From NCBI RefSeq assembly GCF_910593845.1, contig NZ_CAJVAS010000003.1, positions 248,001 through 312,000 on the forward strand: a stretch of DNA of 64,000 nt, written 5' to 3'. Shown piece after piece: positions 1 to 8,500 of the stretch (positions within the stretch are counted from its first letter, which is position 1; each line of letters starts with the position of its first letter). Under the pieces are notes generated by a model. That model had not been told where the DNA came from, did not search any database, and saw only the letters and a list, made by a program, of their open reading frames with translations. Position numbers and translations under genes: made by a program. Origin of the DNA: Paenibacillus solanacearum. GTDB taxonomy: Bacteria > Bacillota > Bacilli > Paenibacillales > NBRC-103111.

Positions 1-2
1 GA

Positions 3-371
3 GGACAGCCGGGAACTCGCGCAGCACACATCGTCCTGGAAAAGGAGGGTCAGAAGGTTTCCGCGTTGGATCTATTCGGAGCTCGCTTCGTCTTGCTCGC
101 AGGTCCTGGCGGACATAACGTGCTGAAGGCCGCTCAACGTGTCCAAGAGATCCTTCGTCTCCCTATGGATATTTACCGGATTGGCGGTCATGGGGCCGAT
201 TTCGGCAATTCCGGGAACGATTTTCTTGACGCATACGGGATCACTTCCACAGGGGGAGTTCTTGTGCGGCCGGATGGGTACATTGGATGGAGAACATTAG
301 CGGCCGAGGAGAGTAAGGGAGCAATGGAGCAAGTATTAACTGACGCGCTGTCGGCAATCCTCTGCCGTTAA
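3..371 (+). CDS. C-terminal end of FAD-dependent aromatic monooxygenase (partial)
   Basis: The reading frame is open from the left edge, so this is the tail of a longer gene. The visible 122 residues carry the C-terminal thioredoxin-like region of PheA/TfdB-type flavin hydroxylases: a PGTRAAH motif, then LDLFGARFVLLAG, then LVRPDGYIGWR close to the end. Family members hydroxylate phenols or polyketide/antibiotic substrates using FAD and NAD(P)H; the FAD-binding N-terminus lies outside the window, so the substrate cannot be guessed. An SRPBCC-fold gene follows after about 50 bp and may be co-transcribed. Confidence 0.75.
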   Translation, partial: GQPGTRAAHIVLEKEGQKVSALDLFGARFVLLAGPGGHNVLKAAQRVQEILRLPMDIYRIGGHGADFGNSGNDFLDAYGITSTGGVLVRPDGYIGWRTLAAEESKGAMEQVLTDALSAILCR

Positions 372-420
372 ATCTTCTTTTTGCGAAATGAAAACCACTC
401 AATCGATAAGGAAAGGAACG

Positions 421-861
421 ATGATCATGATTACCTTCGAATATACCGAAGCCTATGACTGTCAGGCCGCTGTCGTATTTTCGCGCCTCATTGATCTAAA
501 GGGGAGAGCATCGTGGATTAAAGGCATTATGGAGACTCGCATCATGCCCGAAGGAGCGGCCCGGTTGGGAACAACGTATTTCGAAAGCGGGAAATATTCG
601 GGTTTCAAAAGCGAAAAAAACATGGTCGTGACCGAGCTTGTTCAGGATCAACTGCTGACGATGGAGACGGCTCCCGGTGAAAAACAAGTGTTTCGCGAAA
701 GCTATCGGATCGAGGTAACCACGGAAAACTCCTGCCGTGTTCATTTCACGATTCAAGTAGGCAACGTTCCGAAGGTAGCCGAATTTTTCATGCGTCAATC
801 GATGAAGAAAGAACAGCCGAGAACCGCTGCCAGCTTGAAGGAAGTGCTTAAGGATCAATAG
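421..861 (+). CDS. SRPBCC (START/polyketide cyclase-like) family protein
   Basis: A protein of 146 residues if started at the ATG at 421, which follows an AGGAAAGGA ribosome binding site; an upstream ATG at 388 lacks one and 427 is an alternative. The sequence has the pattern of the SRPBCC helix-grip fold: an N-terminal strand around ITFEYTEAY, a helix in which RLIDLKGRASWIKG sits where these proteins usually have a D...W...W motif, alternating strands, and a long C-terminal helix. Such proteins bind hydrophobic ligands or act as cyclases/dehydratases. The monooxygenase just upstream is consistent with small-molecule modification, but no substrate can be read from the sequence. Confidence 0.7.
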   Translation: MIMITFEYTEAYDCQAAVVFSRLIDLKGRASWIKGIMETRIMPEGAARLGTTYFESGKYSGFKSEKNMVVTELVQDQLLTMETAPGEKQVFRESYRIEVTTENSCRVHFTIQVGNVPKVAEFFMRQSMKKEQPRTAASLKEVLKDQ

Positions 862-926
862 CAGAACATTGCCCGCAGATTGATTCTCGGGCATCCGATG
901 AACCTGTACGTACGTTCGATCCTATG

Positions 927-1754
927 TCATTCGCTTGCATTCATCAGCCGGTACTCTGAAGGGCTGTACCCGCTCCATTTCTTGAATTGATTGGAAAAAA
1001 ACAAAGCGTCGGAATAACCTACGGAGGACGCTACCTGTTTGATCGTCAGAGGCTGGGTGAGCAATAGCTTAGCCTGCTCCATCCGGATTTTGTGCAGATA
1101 GGCGGAGGGGGAGAGACCGGTACGCTCTCTGAACACTCTCGAAAAGTACGTGCGATGATAGCCCAAGGAGCGGGAGAGCTGGTAGATCGTTATCGGCTGG
1201 TCATAATGCTGGGACAAAAACCGGATAGCCTTATCCACGTACGGCGCATCCGAAGCTTTCACTTGCTTTATTGCGGCATGATTTAACCAGCAGCCTAACA
1301 GCATGCGCATGAGCCCGCTTGCTTCCAGGGCACATCCGTTGAGGCCGGCATTTAAGATGGATTGTATGCGGGCGAATGTTTGTTCTGTTTCACATGGGCT
1401 TGGCGGAACGATCACCGGGTTGTTCGGGGAGAACGATAACTTGGAACATAAAATATCTGCGTAGCTGCCCCTGAACCCGATCCAGCGATAATACCAAGGA
1501 TCGTGAGGGTCGGATTCGTAGGTGAAAGATTTTCCGGGATAAATCAGGAAAACTTGCCCTTGCTCAAGCTTGTATTCCCGGTTACCGAAGCGGAATATGC
1601 CTTTACCGGAAACGACAAAATGTAATAAATAGTAGCCTACGGTTTTGGGACCGACTTTATAGGAAGGGTCGGTGGTATGCTGGCCTGCAAATAACACATT
1701 CAGTTCGCTGTTATCTTGATGTGGGTTGATGGAAACGGTATATTTTTTTTCCAT
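927..1754 (-). CDS. AraC family transcriptional regulator
   Basis: A 275-residue protein with an N-terminal cupin-like effector domain (GKGIFRFGNREYKLEQGQVFLIYPG is the typical double-stranded beta-helix stretch) and a C-terminal pair of helix-turn-helix motifs. The first HTH lies around IYQLSRSLGYHRTYFSRVF and the second around IKQVASSVGYSDALFFSNQF, ending GYSPSEYR. The ATG at 1754 is preferred because AGAGGTGAT lies just upstream; the longer start at 1778 has no such site. It is divergent from the solute-binding lipoprotein at 1975 and probably controls that gene in response to a sugar. Confidence 0.9.
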   Translation of the reverse strand: MEKKYTVSINPHQDNSELNVLFAGQHTTDPSYKVGPKTVGYYLLHFVVSGKGIFRFGNREYKLEQGQVFLIYPGKSFTYESDPHDPWYYRWIGFRGSYADILCSKLSFSPNNPVIVPPSPCETEQTFARIQSILNAGLNGCALEASGLMRMLLGCWLNHAAIKQVKASDAPYVDKAIRFLSQHYDQPITIYQLSRSLGYHRTYFSRVFRERTGLSPSAYLHKIRMEQAKLLLTQPLTIKQVASSVGYSDALFFSNQFKKWSGYSPSEYRLMNASE

Positions 1755-1974
1755 AAGATCACCTCTAATGTCTAACATCTACAATTCATAGAAGGCCATT
1801 GTTAAATATACTCCTGTGAAGTATAAAGGTTTTGTAATTCATGGTGAAAAGCTACAATCCTCTATATCGAAGTTACACCTCTCTATAACGGCAGGCGCCT
1901 CCGCTATTTTATACTTGATGCAGAACACATCCCAGATCGGCGTGCGGTTCCATCATTAGAGGAGGCGAAACTCT

Positions 1975-3270
1975 ATGAATAAAAGGCAGATTGCATGTAT
2001 CGTTGCAATGGCACTTGCCATCTCGGGCTGTGCCAAAGAACCGGACCGCGGGGAGGGCAAGCCTATACCGGAAGCTGCACCGGAGCCGGTCACACTGAAA
2101 ATGTTTTTGACGCAAGGATTCAACGAGCAAGAAATGCAGGAAATGCTGGTTGGGCCGCTGCAGGCGAAGTACCCGTATATTACCCTCGAGACGGTCACGG
2201 GGAAAATTGAGGATTTGCTGGCTTCGGGAGATTTACCGGATTTAATTACGATATGGAACGGCCAAATATTACCTTATTACCGCTTGGGGCTGCTCGAAGA
2301 CATTACGCCCGTCCTTAAGCAGAATCAAGTGGATCTGTCCCGGTTTGAGCCGTCCAGCCTTGATGCAATCCGCGTAGGCGAAATCGGCAAAAATGAATTA
2401 TTCGGCCTCCCGTATACGATGCAGTTGAATGCGCTCTACTACAACAAAGATATTTTTGACCGGTTCGGGGTTGCTTACCCGAAGGATGGGATGACCTGGG
2501 ACGACACCATCGAATTAGCAAGAAAAGTATCGCGCGTGGAAAACGGCACCCAATATCGCGGGCTCGACTACGAAACGATCATTCGCATTGCGTTTCCGCT
2601 TTCGGTCAATTTTGTAGATCATCAGAAGCAAACGGCGAATGTGAACTCGGATGCATGGCGAAATGCATTCCAGACGGCCAAGCGTATTATTTCCATTCCG
2701 AACAACATGCCGAAGAAAATCGATTCCGGCGGTTCTACGGCGTTTTTCCAGGAAAAGAACGTGGCCATGTTCGCTTCCGTCAACCATTTCAGAAACTTGC
2801 AGAAGCCCATCGAGGAAGGCTTGAATCTCGGTGTCGCTCAATATCCGAGCTATCCGCATCAGCCTAACGTGTATGGACTGGCCGATTCGCACTATATGCT
2901 CGTTTCCAAGCAATCGAAGCACAAGGACGCGGCAGTCAAAGTATTGAAGACGCTTACTTCCGACGAGGTGCAAAAAATTGCCGTGAGCAAGTTCGCCAGA
3001 CTGACGCCGCTGAGAAACAATCAAATTAAGGAGCTGTTCGGCAGTGAAATGCCGCATCTGAAAGGAATCGACTTCAAGTCCGTCTTTAAAAGCAAGGCGG
3101 CGCCCGGGCCGATCTTCCCGACAATATACGGTCAGGCCTACAGCGTCATGTCCCAGGAATATATTAAATTCGCCTCGGACCAGCAGGATTTGAATACGGC
3201 GCTGAAAACGGCGGAGGAGCGGATTAACCAGCTGCTCGAGCAGGAAAAAAAGGCGGCGGCCAATAAATAA
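1975..3270 (+). CDS. Extracellular solute-binding lipoprotein (sugar type)
   Basis: 431 residues with a lipoprotein signal: basic start MNKRQ, hydrophobic stretch, lipobox AISGC with the acylated cysteine at 19. It belongs to the family 1 sugar-binding proteins; the family-typical stretch YNKDIFDRFGVAYPKDGMTW near residue 160 is obvious. It would bind an oligosaccharide on the outside of the membrane and present it to an ABC permease. The ribosome binding site AGAGGAGG is strong. No permease gene is near, so the partner must be encoded elsewhere or the protein acts as a sensor. Similar lipoproteins lie at 27911, 43696 and 61575. A hairpin at 3322 follows. Confidence 0.9.
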   Translation: MNKRQIACIVAMALAISGCAKEPDRGEGKPIPEAAPEPVTLKMFLTQGFNEQEMQEMLVGPLQAKYPYITLETVTGKIEDLLASGDLPDLITIWNGQILPYYRLGLLEDITPVLKQNQVDLSRFEPSSLDAIRVGEIGKNELFGLPYTMQLNALYYNKDIFDRFGVAYPKDGMTWDDTIELARKVSRVENGTQYRGLDYETIIRIAFPLSVNFVDHQKQTANVNSDAWRNAFQTAKRIISIPNNMPKKIDSGGSTAFFQEKNVAMFASVNHFRNLQKPIEEGLNLGVAQYPSYPHQPNVYGLADSHYMLVSKQSKHKDAAVKVLKTLTSDEVQKIAVSKFARLTPLRNNQIKELFGSEMPHLKGIDFKSVFKSKAAPGPIFPTIYGQAYSVMSQEYIKFASDQQDLNTALKTAEERINQLLEQEKKAAANK

Positions 3271-3321
3271 CGGCATTTTTGGCGGAGCATTTGCACCGGA
3301 CAGCCGCTCGATAGAACGGCA

Positions 3322-3351
3322 AACAGGCTTGGGAGACAACCCGAGCCTGTT
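3322..3351. terminator. Hairpin between convergent genes
   Basis: The 12-bp arms AACAGGCTTGGG and CCCGAGCCTGTT pair apart from one G-T wobble, around a short loop. There is no strong T run, but the site lies between the ends of the solute-binding gene and the convergent AraC gene, so it may stop transcription from both sides. Confidence 0.55.
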
Positions 3352-3378
3352 CGTTCATGGGGCTATGAAGAGCTGTGA

Positions 3379-4155
3379 CTACAGCTCTCGGTCACGTGCC
3401 GCATAAGCGGTCGGTGACATGCCCGTGTACTTGCGAAACATTTTGTAAAAATAAGAGGTGTCGTAATACCCCAAGTGATGAGCGATGAAAGTGACGGTCA
3501 GCGTTGTATTCTGCAGCATCTCCATGGCGGTGGCGATCCGCAGCCGGTGCTGGTATTCCAGCGGCGTCTGGCCGACCGCTTCCTTGAAGAGCGATAACGT
3601 ATAGTTGGGAGAGCGATGTATAAGCTCGGCCAGCTCTTGCAGGACAAGCGGCTTGCGGTAATTCTGGGTAATATGCTGCTCCAGCTTGTCCACGTGAGCT
3701 GCCCGGCGCTTCGGCAATGGAGGCGCTTCGAGTTCACGGCACGTGTTCCCGAGCATTTCAAGCAGAATGCCGGTCTGGATCGTATCGTAATATTCCCTGC
3801 GCTCAATAGACTGCCGATGCAAAGAGATGAAACGTTCCTGATAATAATCGAACATGCGGACCCGTATGAACTGCGGATCCGTTTTTTGGATTAACGGCAG
3901 GTTGAGCTCGGGTGAACAGGTGAAGATGACGGCATACTTCTGATGAAGAATTTCCTTATCGTTGAAGGCTTCCCGCTGCGTGCCGGACGGGATGAATATC
4001 AGCTCGCCCTTCGACGCCTCCCGGGTCACATCGTTCAGCCGATAGAGCAGCTTCCCGTGCGTCACGAGCACAAGAACATGAAATTGTACATGCTGCAGCC
4101 GGTTGTGCCAATGCGGTATGCAATCGTCAAAATATACGTTAAGGATATTCAACAT
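3379..4155 (-). CDS. AraC family transcriptional regulator
   Basis: 258 residues from the ATG at 4155, which has GGAGGT nine bases upstream; the longer reading from 4218 has no ribosome binding site. The N-terminal half is a cupin sensor domain: HWHNRLQHVQFHVLVLVTHGKL, followed by KGELIFIPSG. The C-terminal HTH pair includes LQELAELIHRSPNYTLSLF and FIAHHLGYYDTSYFYKMF, then the TGMSPTAYAA end. It is divergent from the sulfatase gene at 4266 and is the likely regulator of that gene, sensing a released sugar. Confidence 0.88.
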   Translation of the reverse strand: MLNILNVYFDDCIPHWHNRLQHVQFHVLVLVTHGKLLYRLNDVTREASKGELIFIPSGTQREAFNDKEILHQKYAVIFTCSPELNLPLIQKTDPQFIRVRMFDYYQERFISLHRQSIERREYYDTIQTGILLEMLGNTCRELEAPPLPKRRAAHVDKLEQHITQNYRKPLVLQELAELIHRSPNYTLSLFKEAVGQTPLEYQHRLRIATAMEMLQNTTLTVTFIAHHLGYYDTSYFYKMFRKYTGMSPTAYAARDREL

Positions 4156-4265
4156 AACGCCAGGAACCTCCTGCGAAATTGATTGTGGTTCTGTACATGC
4201 AATCGTAACTTTATACATGGTGTTTGTAAAGCGGTTCCGTCTATACTGGACATGAGGTGAAGACG

Positions 4266-5681
4266 ATGAATGCCCATACCAGGCCGAATATACTGTTCAT
4301 CATGTCCGATGATCATGCTTCCCATGCCATGAGCTGTTATGGAAGCCGTATTAACGAAACGCCGAACATCGATCGTATTGCAAACGAAGGAATGCGATTT
4401 GACAACTGCTTTTGCACCAACTCGATCTGTTCCCCGAGTCGCGCGGCGATTTTGACAGGAATGTACAATCACTTGAATGGCGTGAAATCGATCAACGACG
4501 ACTTCGACGGCAGACAGATGACCTACCCGAAGCTGCTTCAGGCGGAGGGATACCAGACGGCCATTGTCGGCAAGTGGCATCTCGGCCACGGCGGTGATGC
4601 CGATCCGACGGGCTTCGACTACTGGACGGTCGTACCGGGGCAGGGGCATTATCATGATCCTGTCTTTATCGAAATGGGAGAGCGAAAGCGATACCCCGGG
4701 TATGTAACGGATTTGACGGCGGATTTTTGCATCGACTGGCTGGATCGGCGTGACAAGGATCGTCCGTTCATGCTGATGTGCCATCACAAGGCGCCGCATC
4801 GGCCCTGGGAGCCGGCGGCCAAGTATGCGAACCTGTATGAGGATATCGAGATTCCGGAACCGGAAACGTTCTACGACGATTATTCCAACCGCGCTCAAGC
4901 TGCGCATGAGGCCAAAATGCGGATCGATCGCGATATGAAGGATCAAGTGGATCTCAAAGGCTTGCCGCCGGAAGGTTTGACGCCGCTTGAGCAGAAAAAG
5001 TGGAGATACCAGCGGTATATTAAGGATTACTTGCGCTGCGTCGCTTCAATCGATGAGAATGTCGGACGGCTGCTGGATTATTTGGACAAGGAAGGCTTGA
5101 CCGACAATACGATCGTTGTCTATACATCGGATCAAGGCTTCTTCTTAGGCGATCATGGCTGGTATGACAAACGGTTTATGTACGAGGAGTCTTTGCGCAT
5201 GCCTTTCGTCGTGCGTTACCCGCGTGTGATTAAACCGGGGTCGGTAACGGAAGCAATGACGCTCAATATCGATTTCCCATCGACGTTCCTTGATTACGCT
5301 GGAGTCGCTATTCCGAAGGAAATGCAGGGCCACAGCCTGCGTCCGGTCTTTGAAGGAATGAAGCCGGATGACTGGCGAACCTCAATGTATTACCGCTACT
5401 GGATGCATCTGGATGAGCACCACAATGTATACTCTCACTACGGCATCAGAACAGACCGTTATAAGCTGATTTATTATTATGCGGAGGCTCTGGGAACGTC
5501 AGGGTCAATGGAAGAGAAGCGCCCGCCGGAATGGGAACTATTCGACTTGGATAAGGATCCTCACGAATTGAATAATGTATATTCCGATTCTGCGTATGCC
5601 GAGATTGTACCTGCGCTCAAAGCGGAAATGCATGCGCTGCAGCGCGCGGTTTTAGACGAGCCGGTCGAGGAGATCGAATAA
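4266..5681 (+). CDS. Sulfatase (formylglycine-dependent, S1 family)
   Basis: 471 residues. The ATG at 4266 sits behind GAGGTGA and is preferred to the GTG at 4257. The active-site motif is CSPSR with Cys55, the residue that is oxidised to formylglycine; the metal-binding Asp pair is in SDDH near residue 15 and the second metal site in TSDQGFFLGDHGWYDKRF. The size and the C-terminal part (WELFDLDKDPHELNN) fit heparan- or glucosamine-sulfate-type and choline-sulfatase-like enzymes that hydrolyse sulfate esters of sugars. No secretion signal is visible, so it probably acts on imported substrates. An anaerobic or aerobic formylglycine-generating enzyme must be encoded elsewhere. Confidence 0.93.
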   Translation: MNAHTRPNILFIMSDDHASHAMSCYGSRINETPNIDRIANEGMRFDNCFCTNSICSPSRAAILTGMYNHLNGVKSINDDFDGRQMTYPKLLQAEGYQTAIVGKWHLGHGGDADPTGFDYWTVVPGQGHYHDPVFIEMGERKRYPGYVTDLTADFCIDWLDRRDKDRPFMLMCHHKAPHRPWEPAAKYANLYEDIEIPEPETFYDDYSNRAQAAHEAKMRIDRDMKDQVDLKGLPPEGLTPLEQKKWRYQRYIKDYLRCVASIDENVGRLLDYLDKEGLTDNTIVVYTSDQGFFLGDHGWYDKRFMYEESLRMPFVVRYPRVIKPGSVTEAMTLNIDFPSTFLDYAGVAIPKEMQGHSLRPVFEGMKPDDWRTSMYYRYWMHLDEHHNVYSHYGIRTDRYKLIYYYAEALGTSGSMEEKRPPEWELFDLDKDPHELNNVYSDSAYAEIVPALKAEMHALQRAVLDEPVEEIE

Positions 5682-5704
5682 CCTGCGATAGAGCACCTGA
5701 ATGG

Positions 5705-5732
5705 AAATCCCCGTAACTGGGGATTTTTTTTA
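5705..5732 (+). terminator. Rho-independent terminator after the sulfatase gene
   Basis: Perfect stem AAATCCCC / GGGGATTT with a six-base loop, followed directly by a run of T residues. Confidence 0.9.
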
Positions 5733-5863
5733 TTTTGAAAGCACATCAGGAGAAGGCATTCCTTGAACGATTTCATGCCATCGTCCAAGCAGTTACGCCT
5801 TTGCAGGAATAAGATGCTGAAGCGAGCTATGATTCCAAAATTTAAGGGGAAGGAGCGTGCGTT

Positions 5864-6217
5864 ATCATCCGCAAATATTCGACGGGACCGCTGAATAATC
5901 TGACGGAAAAGGACAGAATTGTTTCTAAAAATATAGCTGTTAACTCGATAAATAACCATCCGCATCGGGTTGCCAAGGTGACAGTTAAAGTCTATGCTTT
6001 GAACGGGAAAAAGAAATTAATCCATTTCATTACCTTTCATGTTAAACCGAATGCATCCACCTTCCATAATTTCAATGTGTCCAAAGCGAAGCAGTACGAA
6101 GTTCAATTTATAACCAATCAGCCGCAAGTTGCTTTTGCATCGTTTGGAATCAGTCCGCAAGATCGCTATGTTGCTGCGCATCGAGTCATTAATAGTGAAT
6201 TAACAAGAATGGTTTAA
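5864..6217 (+). CDS. Small uncharacterised protein, apparent ATC start
   Basis: The frame stays open from a TAA at 5843 to 6217 and would give 117 residues beginning IIRKYSTGPLNNLTEKDR. There is no ATG, GTG or TTG before the GTG at 5978, yet a strong GGGGAAGGAG site at 5846-5855 is spaced eight bases from an ATC at 5864. Starting at 5978 would leave only 79 residues and no ribosome binding site. The sequence is rich in beta-strand pattern (RVAKVTVKVYAL, KKLIHFITFHV, YEVQFITNQPQVAFASFG) and resembles a small extracellular or spore-type beta-sandwich, but I do not recognise the family. Either ATC is used for initiation or the start codon has been mutated. Confidence 0.6.
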   Translation: MIRKYSTGPLNNLTEKDRIVSKNIAVNSINNHPHRVAKVTVKVYALNGKKKLIHFITFHVKPNASTFHNFNVSKAKQYEVQFITNQPQVAFASFGISPQDRYVAAHRVINSELTRMV

Positions 6218-6238
6218 GCTGCTTTTTTCGTACGATTA

Positions 6239-6269
6239 GGTTAGCCGGAAACTTCTGGCTGGCCTTTTT
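6239..6269 (+). terminator. Terminator after the small protein gene
   Basis: A stem of about 10 bp (GGTTAGCCGG with CTGGCTGGCC, with several G-T pairs), loop AAACTT, followed by TTTTT. Confidence 0.7.
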
Positions 6270-6359
6270 CTTATGCGCCTTAATCTAACGGCAGCCGAGA
6301 CCTTTTGCGCGACTTCCCGTTATCGTGGTAATGTTGAAGTAGCCAAGGGGGGAACGGAA

Positions 6360-7436
6360 TTGAAAGAGATGCTTGCCATTAAGAAGGCGACCGATCACAT
6401 GGGAGAAGGAGAATTGAAGCCGTATTTACGGTTTATTTTGGCGAAAATCAGGCTAATGAAGGAGCAGGAGGGACCGCTGGAAGCGGCGGCTGCCGAGCTG
6501 ATCGAACTGTACGATGAACTGATGGGACTTCAGGACAAAAGGATGCACTGGGATCCTGTACCCGCCTGCACTCATGTCCATATCGTTCTCGGCGATTCTT
6601 TTGCGGGCAGTATGAAGCTGGCATTAAAAGAACTTGGTCGGGAGGACACGCACAAGCTGATTGTATTGCGTGACAATTACGCCGTTGGTCCGCTCGGCGA
6701 TCTGGACTCGCCAGAAGGACGGAAGGCACGGAGCAGCTGGTTCCGCGACAATATCACGGAAGCATGCGAAGCTTACGCCGAATTCGAAGAGGATTACAAC
6801 GAACTTCTGGACAAACTGGAGCATATTCCGGAACAGGCAGAAGTGCTGGTTTGGACCGGCGGCAACGCATGTGAGCAGGCAGGGATGCGGCATGCGCTTT
6901 ACCTGTTGCGAAGCAAACGTAAACGTAATGCTATTTCGGTACGCGATGCTGGCGCAGACTGTGAGGCGTTTCACAACCGGCCTGATGCCTTTATTAACTA
7001 TAGGCATTCCGGAGAGATCCCAACGGATAAACTTCGAGAAGCGATCATCCGTCTGGACGGCAGTGGAACGCTGCATGCTGCTGAGATTTCGCGGCTGCAG
7101 CATGAATGGCAGGAAATCACGAAGCAAACCGGAACGCTGCGTATTTGGCGGGACAACACCGTACTGGAGGTGACTGTAGATTATTATGATCCATACTTGC
7201 TGGACACGTTGGACAAGCTGCAGCCGCCCGCCGGCGATAACGGTTTTCTGAGAGCAGCCCGTCTGATTGGAGAAGCGCTAGGTTATTGCGAGCAGTATAT
7301 CGGGGATTCGTATTTTGAATACCGGCTGAGAGAGATGATTTATGATGGTATTCTTGAAATCAAAGGCGTTCCTGCGGCCATGCGGTATTACAGCATCAGA
7401 CGCAAACGCCGTACGGATCGCGAGCCTTCAGTCTGA
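6360..7436 (+). CDS. DUF1835 domain-containing protein
   Basis: 358 residues from the TTG at 6360, which has AAGGGGGGA seven bases before it; the open frame extends to 6273 but that part overlaps the preceding terminator. After a helical N-terminal segment comes the DUF1835 core starting at HVHIVLGDSFAGSMKLAL and continuing through LIVLRDNYAVGPLGDL, then the companion C-terminal alpha/beta region (DUF3658-like). Proteins of this kind are common in Bacilli, cytoplasmic, and have no proven function. The LGDSFAG loop looks like a nucleotide- or phosphate-binding turn, which is only an inference. It is followed after about 150 bp by a nucleotidyltransferase gene. Confidence 0.8.
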   Translation: MKEMLAIKKATDHMGEGELKPYLRFILAKIRLMKEQEGPLEAAAAELIELYDELMGLQDKRMHWDPVPACTHVHIVLGDSFAGSMKLALKELGREDTHKLIVLRDNYAVGPLGDLDSPEGRKARSSWFRDNITEACEAYAEFEEDYNELLDKLEHIPEQAEVLVWTGGNACEQAGMRHALYLLRSKRKRNAISVRDAGADCEAFHNRPDAFINYRHSGEIPTDKLREAIIRLDGSGTLHAAEISRLQHEWQEITKQTGTLRIWRDNTVLEVTVDYYDPYLLDTLDKLQPPAGDNGFLRAARLIGEALGYCEQYIGDSYFEYRLREMIYDGILEIKGVPAAMRYYSIRRKRRTDREPSV

Positions 7437-7592
7437 CGGCCATCATAAATGACTTGCGATGTGCAGTCTATACTTTTGGGCTTATTTCTTATATGTTATT
7501 TCATACCGGCCGGTAAAAACGAATACGAAGTTGTTACTGCGACAAACTGTACAGACAATCCATTTGAGGCTGTCCGAATAGGAGGGATAAGT

Positions 7593-8195
7593 TTGAGGAC
7601 GGATATAAGTAACTGGAAGCCGCTCACGGTACGGGAGATAAATGAAATTTTTTCTGACATTCCGATCCGTTGGTGCATTGCCGGGGGCTGGGCATTGGAC
7701 CTGCATCTGGGTAAACAGACGAGGGAGCATAGCGATGTGGATGTTATCATTACGCGTGAAGAACAGTTCATCGCATATGAGCATTTAATTCGCGATTGGA
7801 CGTTATACAGGGCCGAGGATGGCAAGCTGAGTCTTTGGGAAGATGGTGTGTATTTGAACACGACAAATGACGTATGGGTTAGCAAGAACGACGAGTCGCC
7901 TTGGGCTTTTCAGTTGATGATCATCGATACCGAAGATTATTGGTGGACTTATAAGAGAGATAAATCCATTCGAAGGCCAATAGCCGACATGATGTTGAAG
8001 ACGGATGAAGGCATCCCTTATTTGAGACCGGAAATCCAACTTCTTCATAAAGCAGGCGGTTCGAACGTACGGGAGAAAGATTATCGTGATTTCCAAACCA
8101 TGCTGCCGTCGCTTCTGGAGCAAGAAAAAGAATGGCTGAAATCTTCTTTAAACCGGCAATTTCCGGAAGGCCATGATTGGCTCAAATTTTTGTAA
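7593..8195 (+). CDS. Nucleotidyltransferase (aminoglycoside adenylyltransferase-like)
   Basis: 200 residues from the TTG at 7593, preceded by GGAGGGATAA; the frame is open further upstream to 7449 but without a start signal. The minimal nucleotidyltransferase motif is clear: AGGWALDLHLG followed by REHSDVDVII, the DxD pair that binds metal-NTP. The central region YWWTYKRDKSI and the end matching PYLRPEIQLLHKA fit the family of small antibiotic adenylyltransferases (ANT(2'')/LinB-like). Most chromosomal members have no tested resistance activity, so the antibiotic link is family knowledge, not evidence here. Confidence 0.8.
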   Translation: MRTDISNWKPLTVREINEIFSDIPIRWCIAGGWALDLHLGKQTREHSDVDVIITREEQFIAYEHLIRDWTLYRAEDGKLSLWEDGVYLNTTNDVWVSKNDESPWAFQLMIIDTEDYWWTYKRDKSIRRPIADMMLKTDEGIPYLRPEIQLLHKAGGSNVREKDYRDFQTMLPSLLEQEKEWLKSSLNRQFPEGHDWLKFL

Positions 8196-8500
8196 ATTCG
8201 AATTGCTGCGCTAAACATGCCTGCATAGCGTAGAAATCAACTGATTTATGAAAAGGGAGCGCCTCGAAGGGGTTGTCTTGAGGTTCGAAGCCCAGCATCC
8301 CGAGGAGGCGCTCGGGTCAAAGGCGTAATGAGTGTGTGCAAATTTTTGCCGTCTTTTTTACAAATATATATAACGATGCCCACTGCGGCTTATGTATAAT
8401 AGCTGTAAGACGGAATAGTTCTGTAACCGATTGATTTGATTCCAATTGTAGAGCGCTTACATAATAGCGTCTACAACATACCTTGAGGAGGCAACGCGCG
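8196..8500. other. Intergenic region with hairpin, -10 box and operator-like inverted repeat
   Basis: No gene fits here. A long-range inverted repeat GAGCGCCTC (8257-8265) / GAGGCGCTC (8305-8313) encloses a 39-base loop. A TATAAT -10 box lies at 8395-8400 without a clear -35. Further down, TTGTAGA-GCGCT and AGCG-TCTACAA form an imperfect inverted repeat around 8444-8474, containing the cre/LacI-like core AGCGCT; it lies just before the gene at 8501 and is a candidate operator for it. Confidence 0.5.

Noticed and set aside
2515..3339. Long minus-strand frame of 274 codons
   Set aside because: It lies wholly over the solute-binding lipoprotein gene, has no ribosome binding site, and shows no domain pattern.
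4149..4946. Minus-strand frame of 265 codons
   Set aside because: Antisense to the sulfatase gene; the sulfatase frame has all motifs.
5561..5965. Minus-strand frame of 134 codons
   Set aside because: Crosses the sulfatase gene end, its terminator and the small-protein gene; no start signal.
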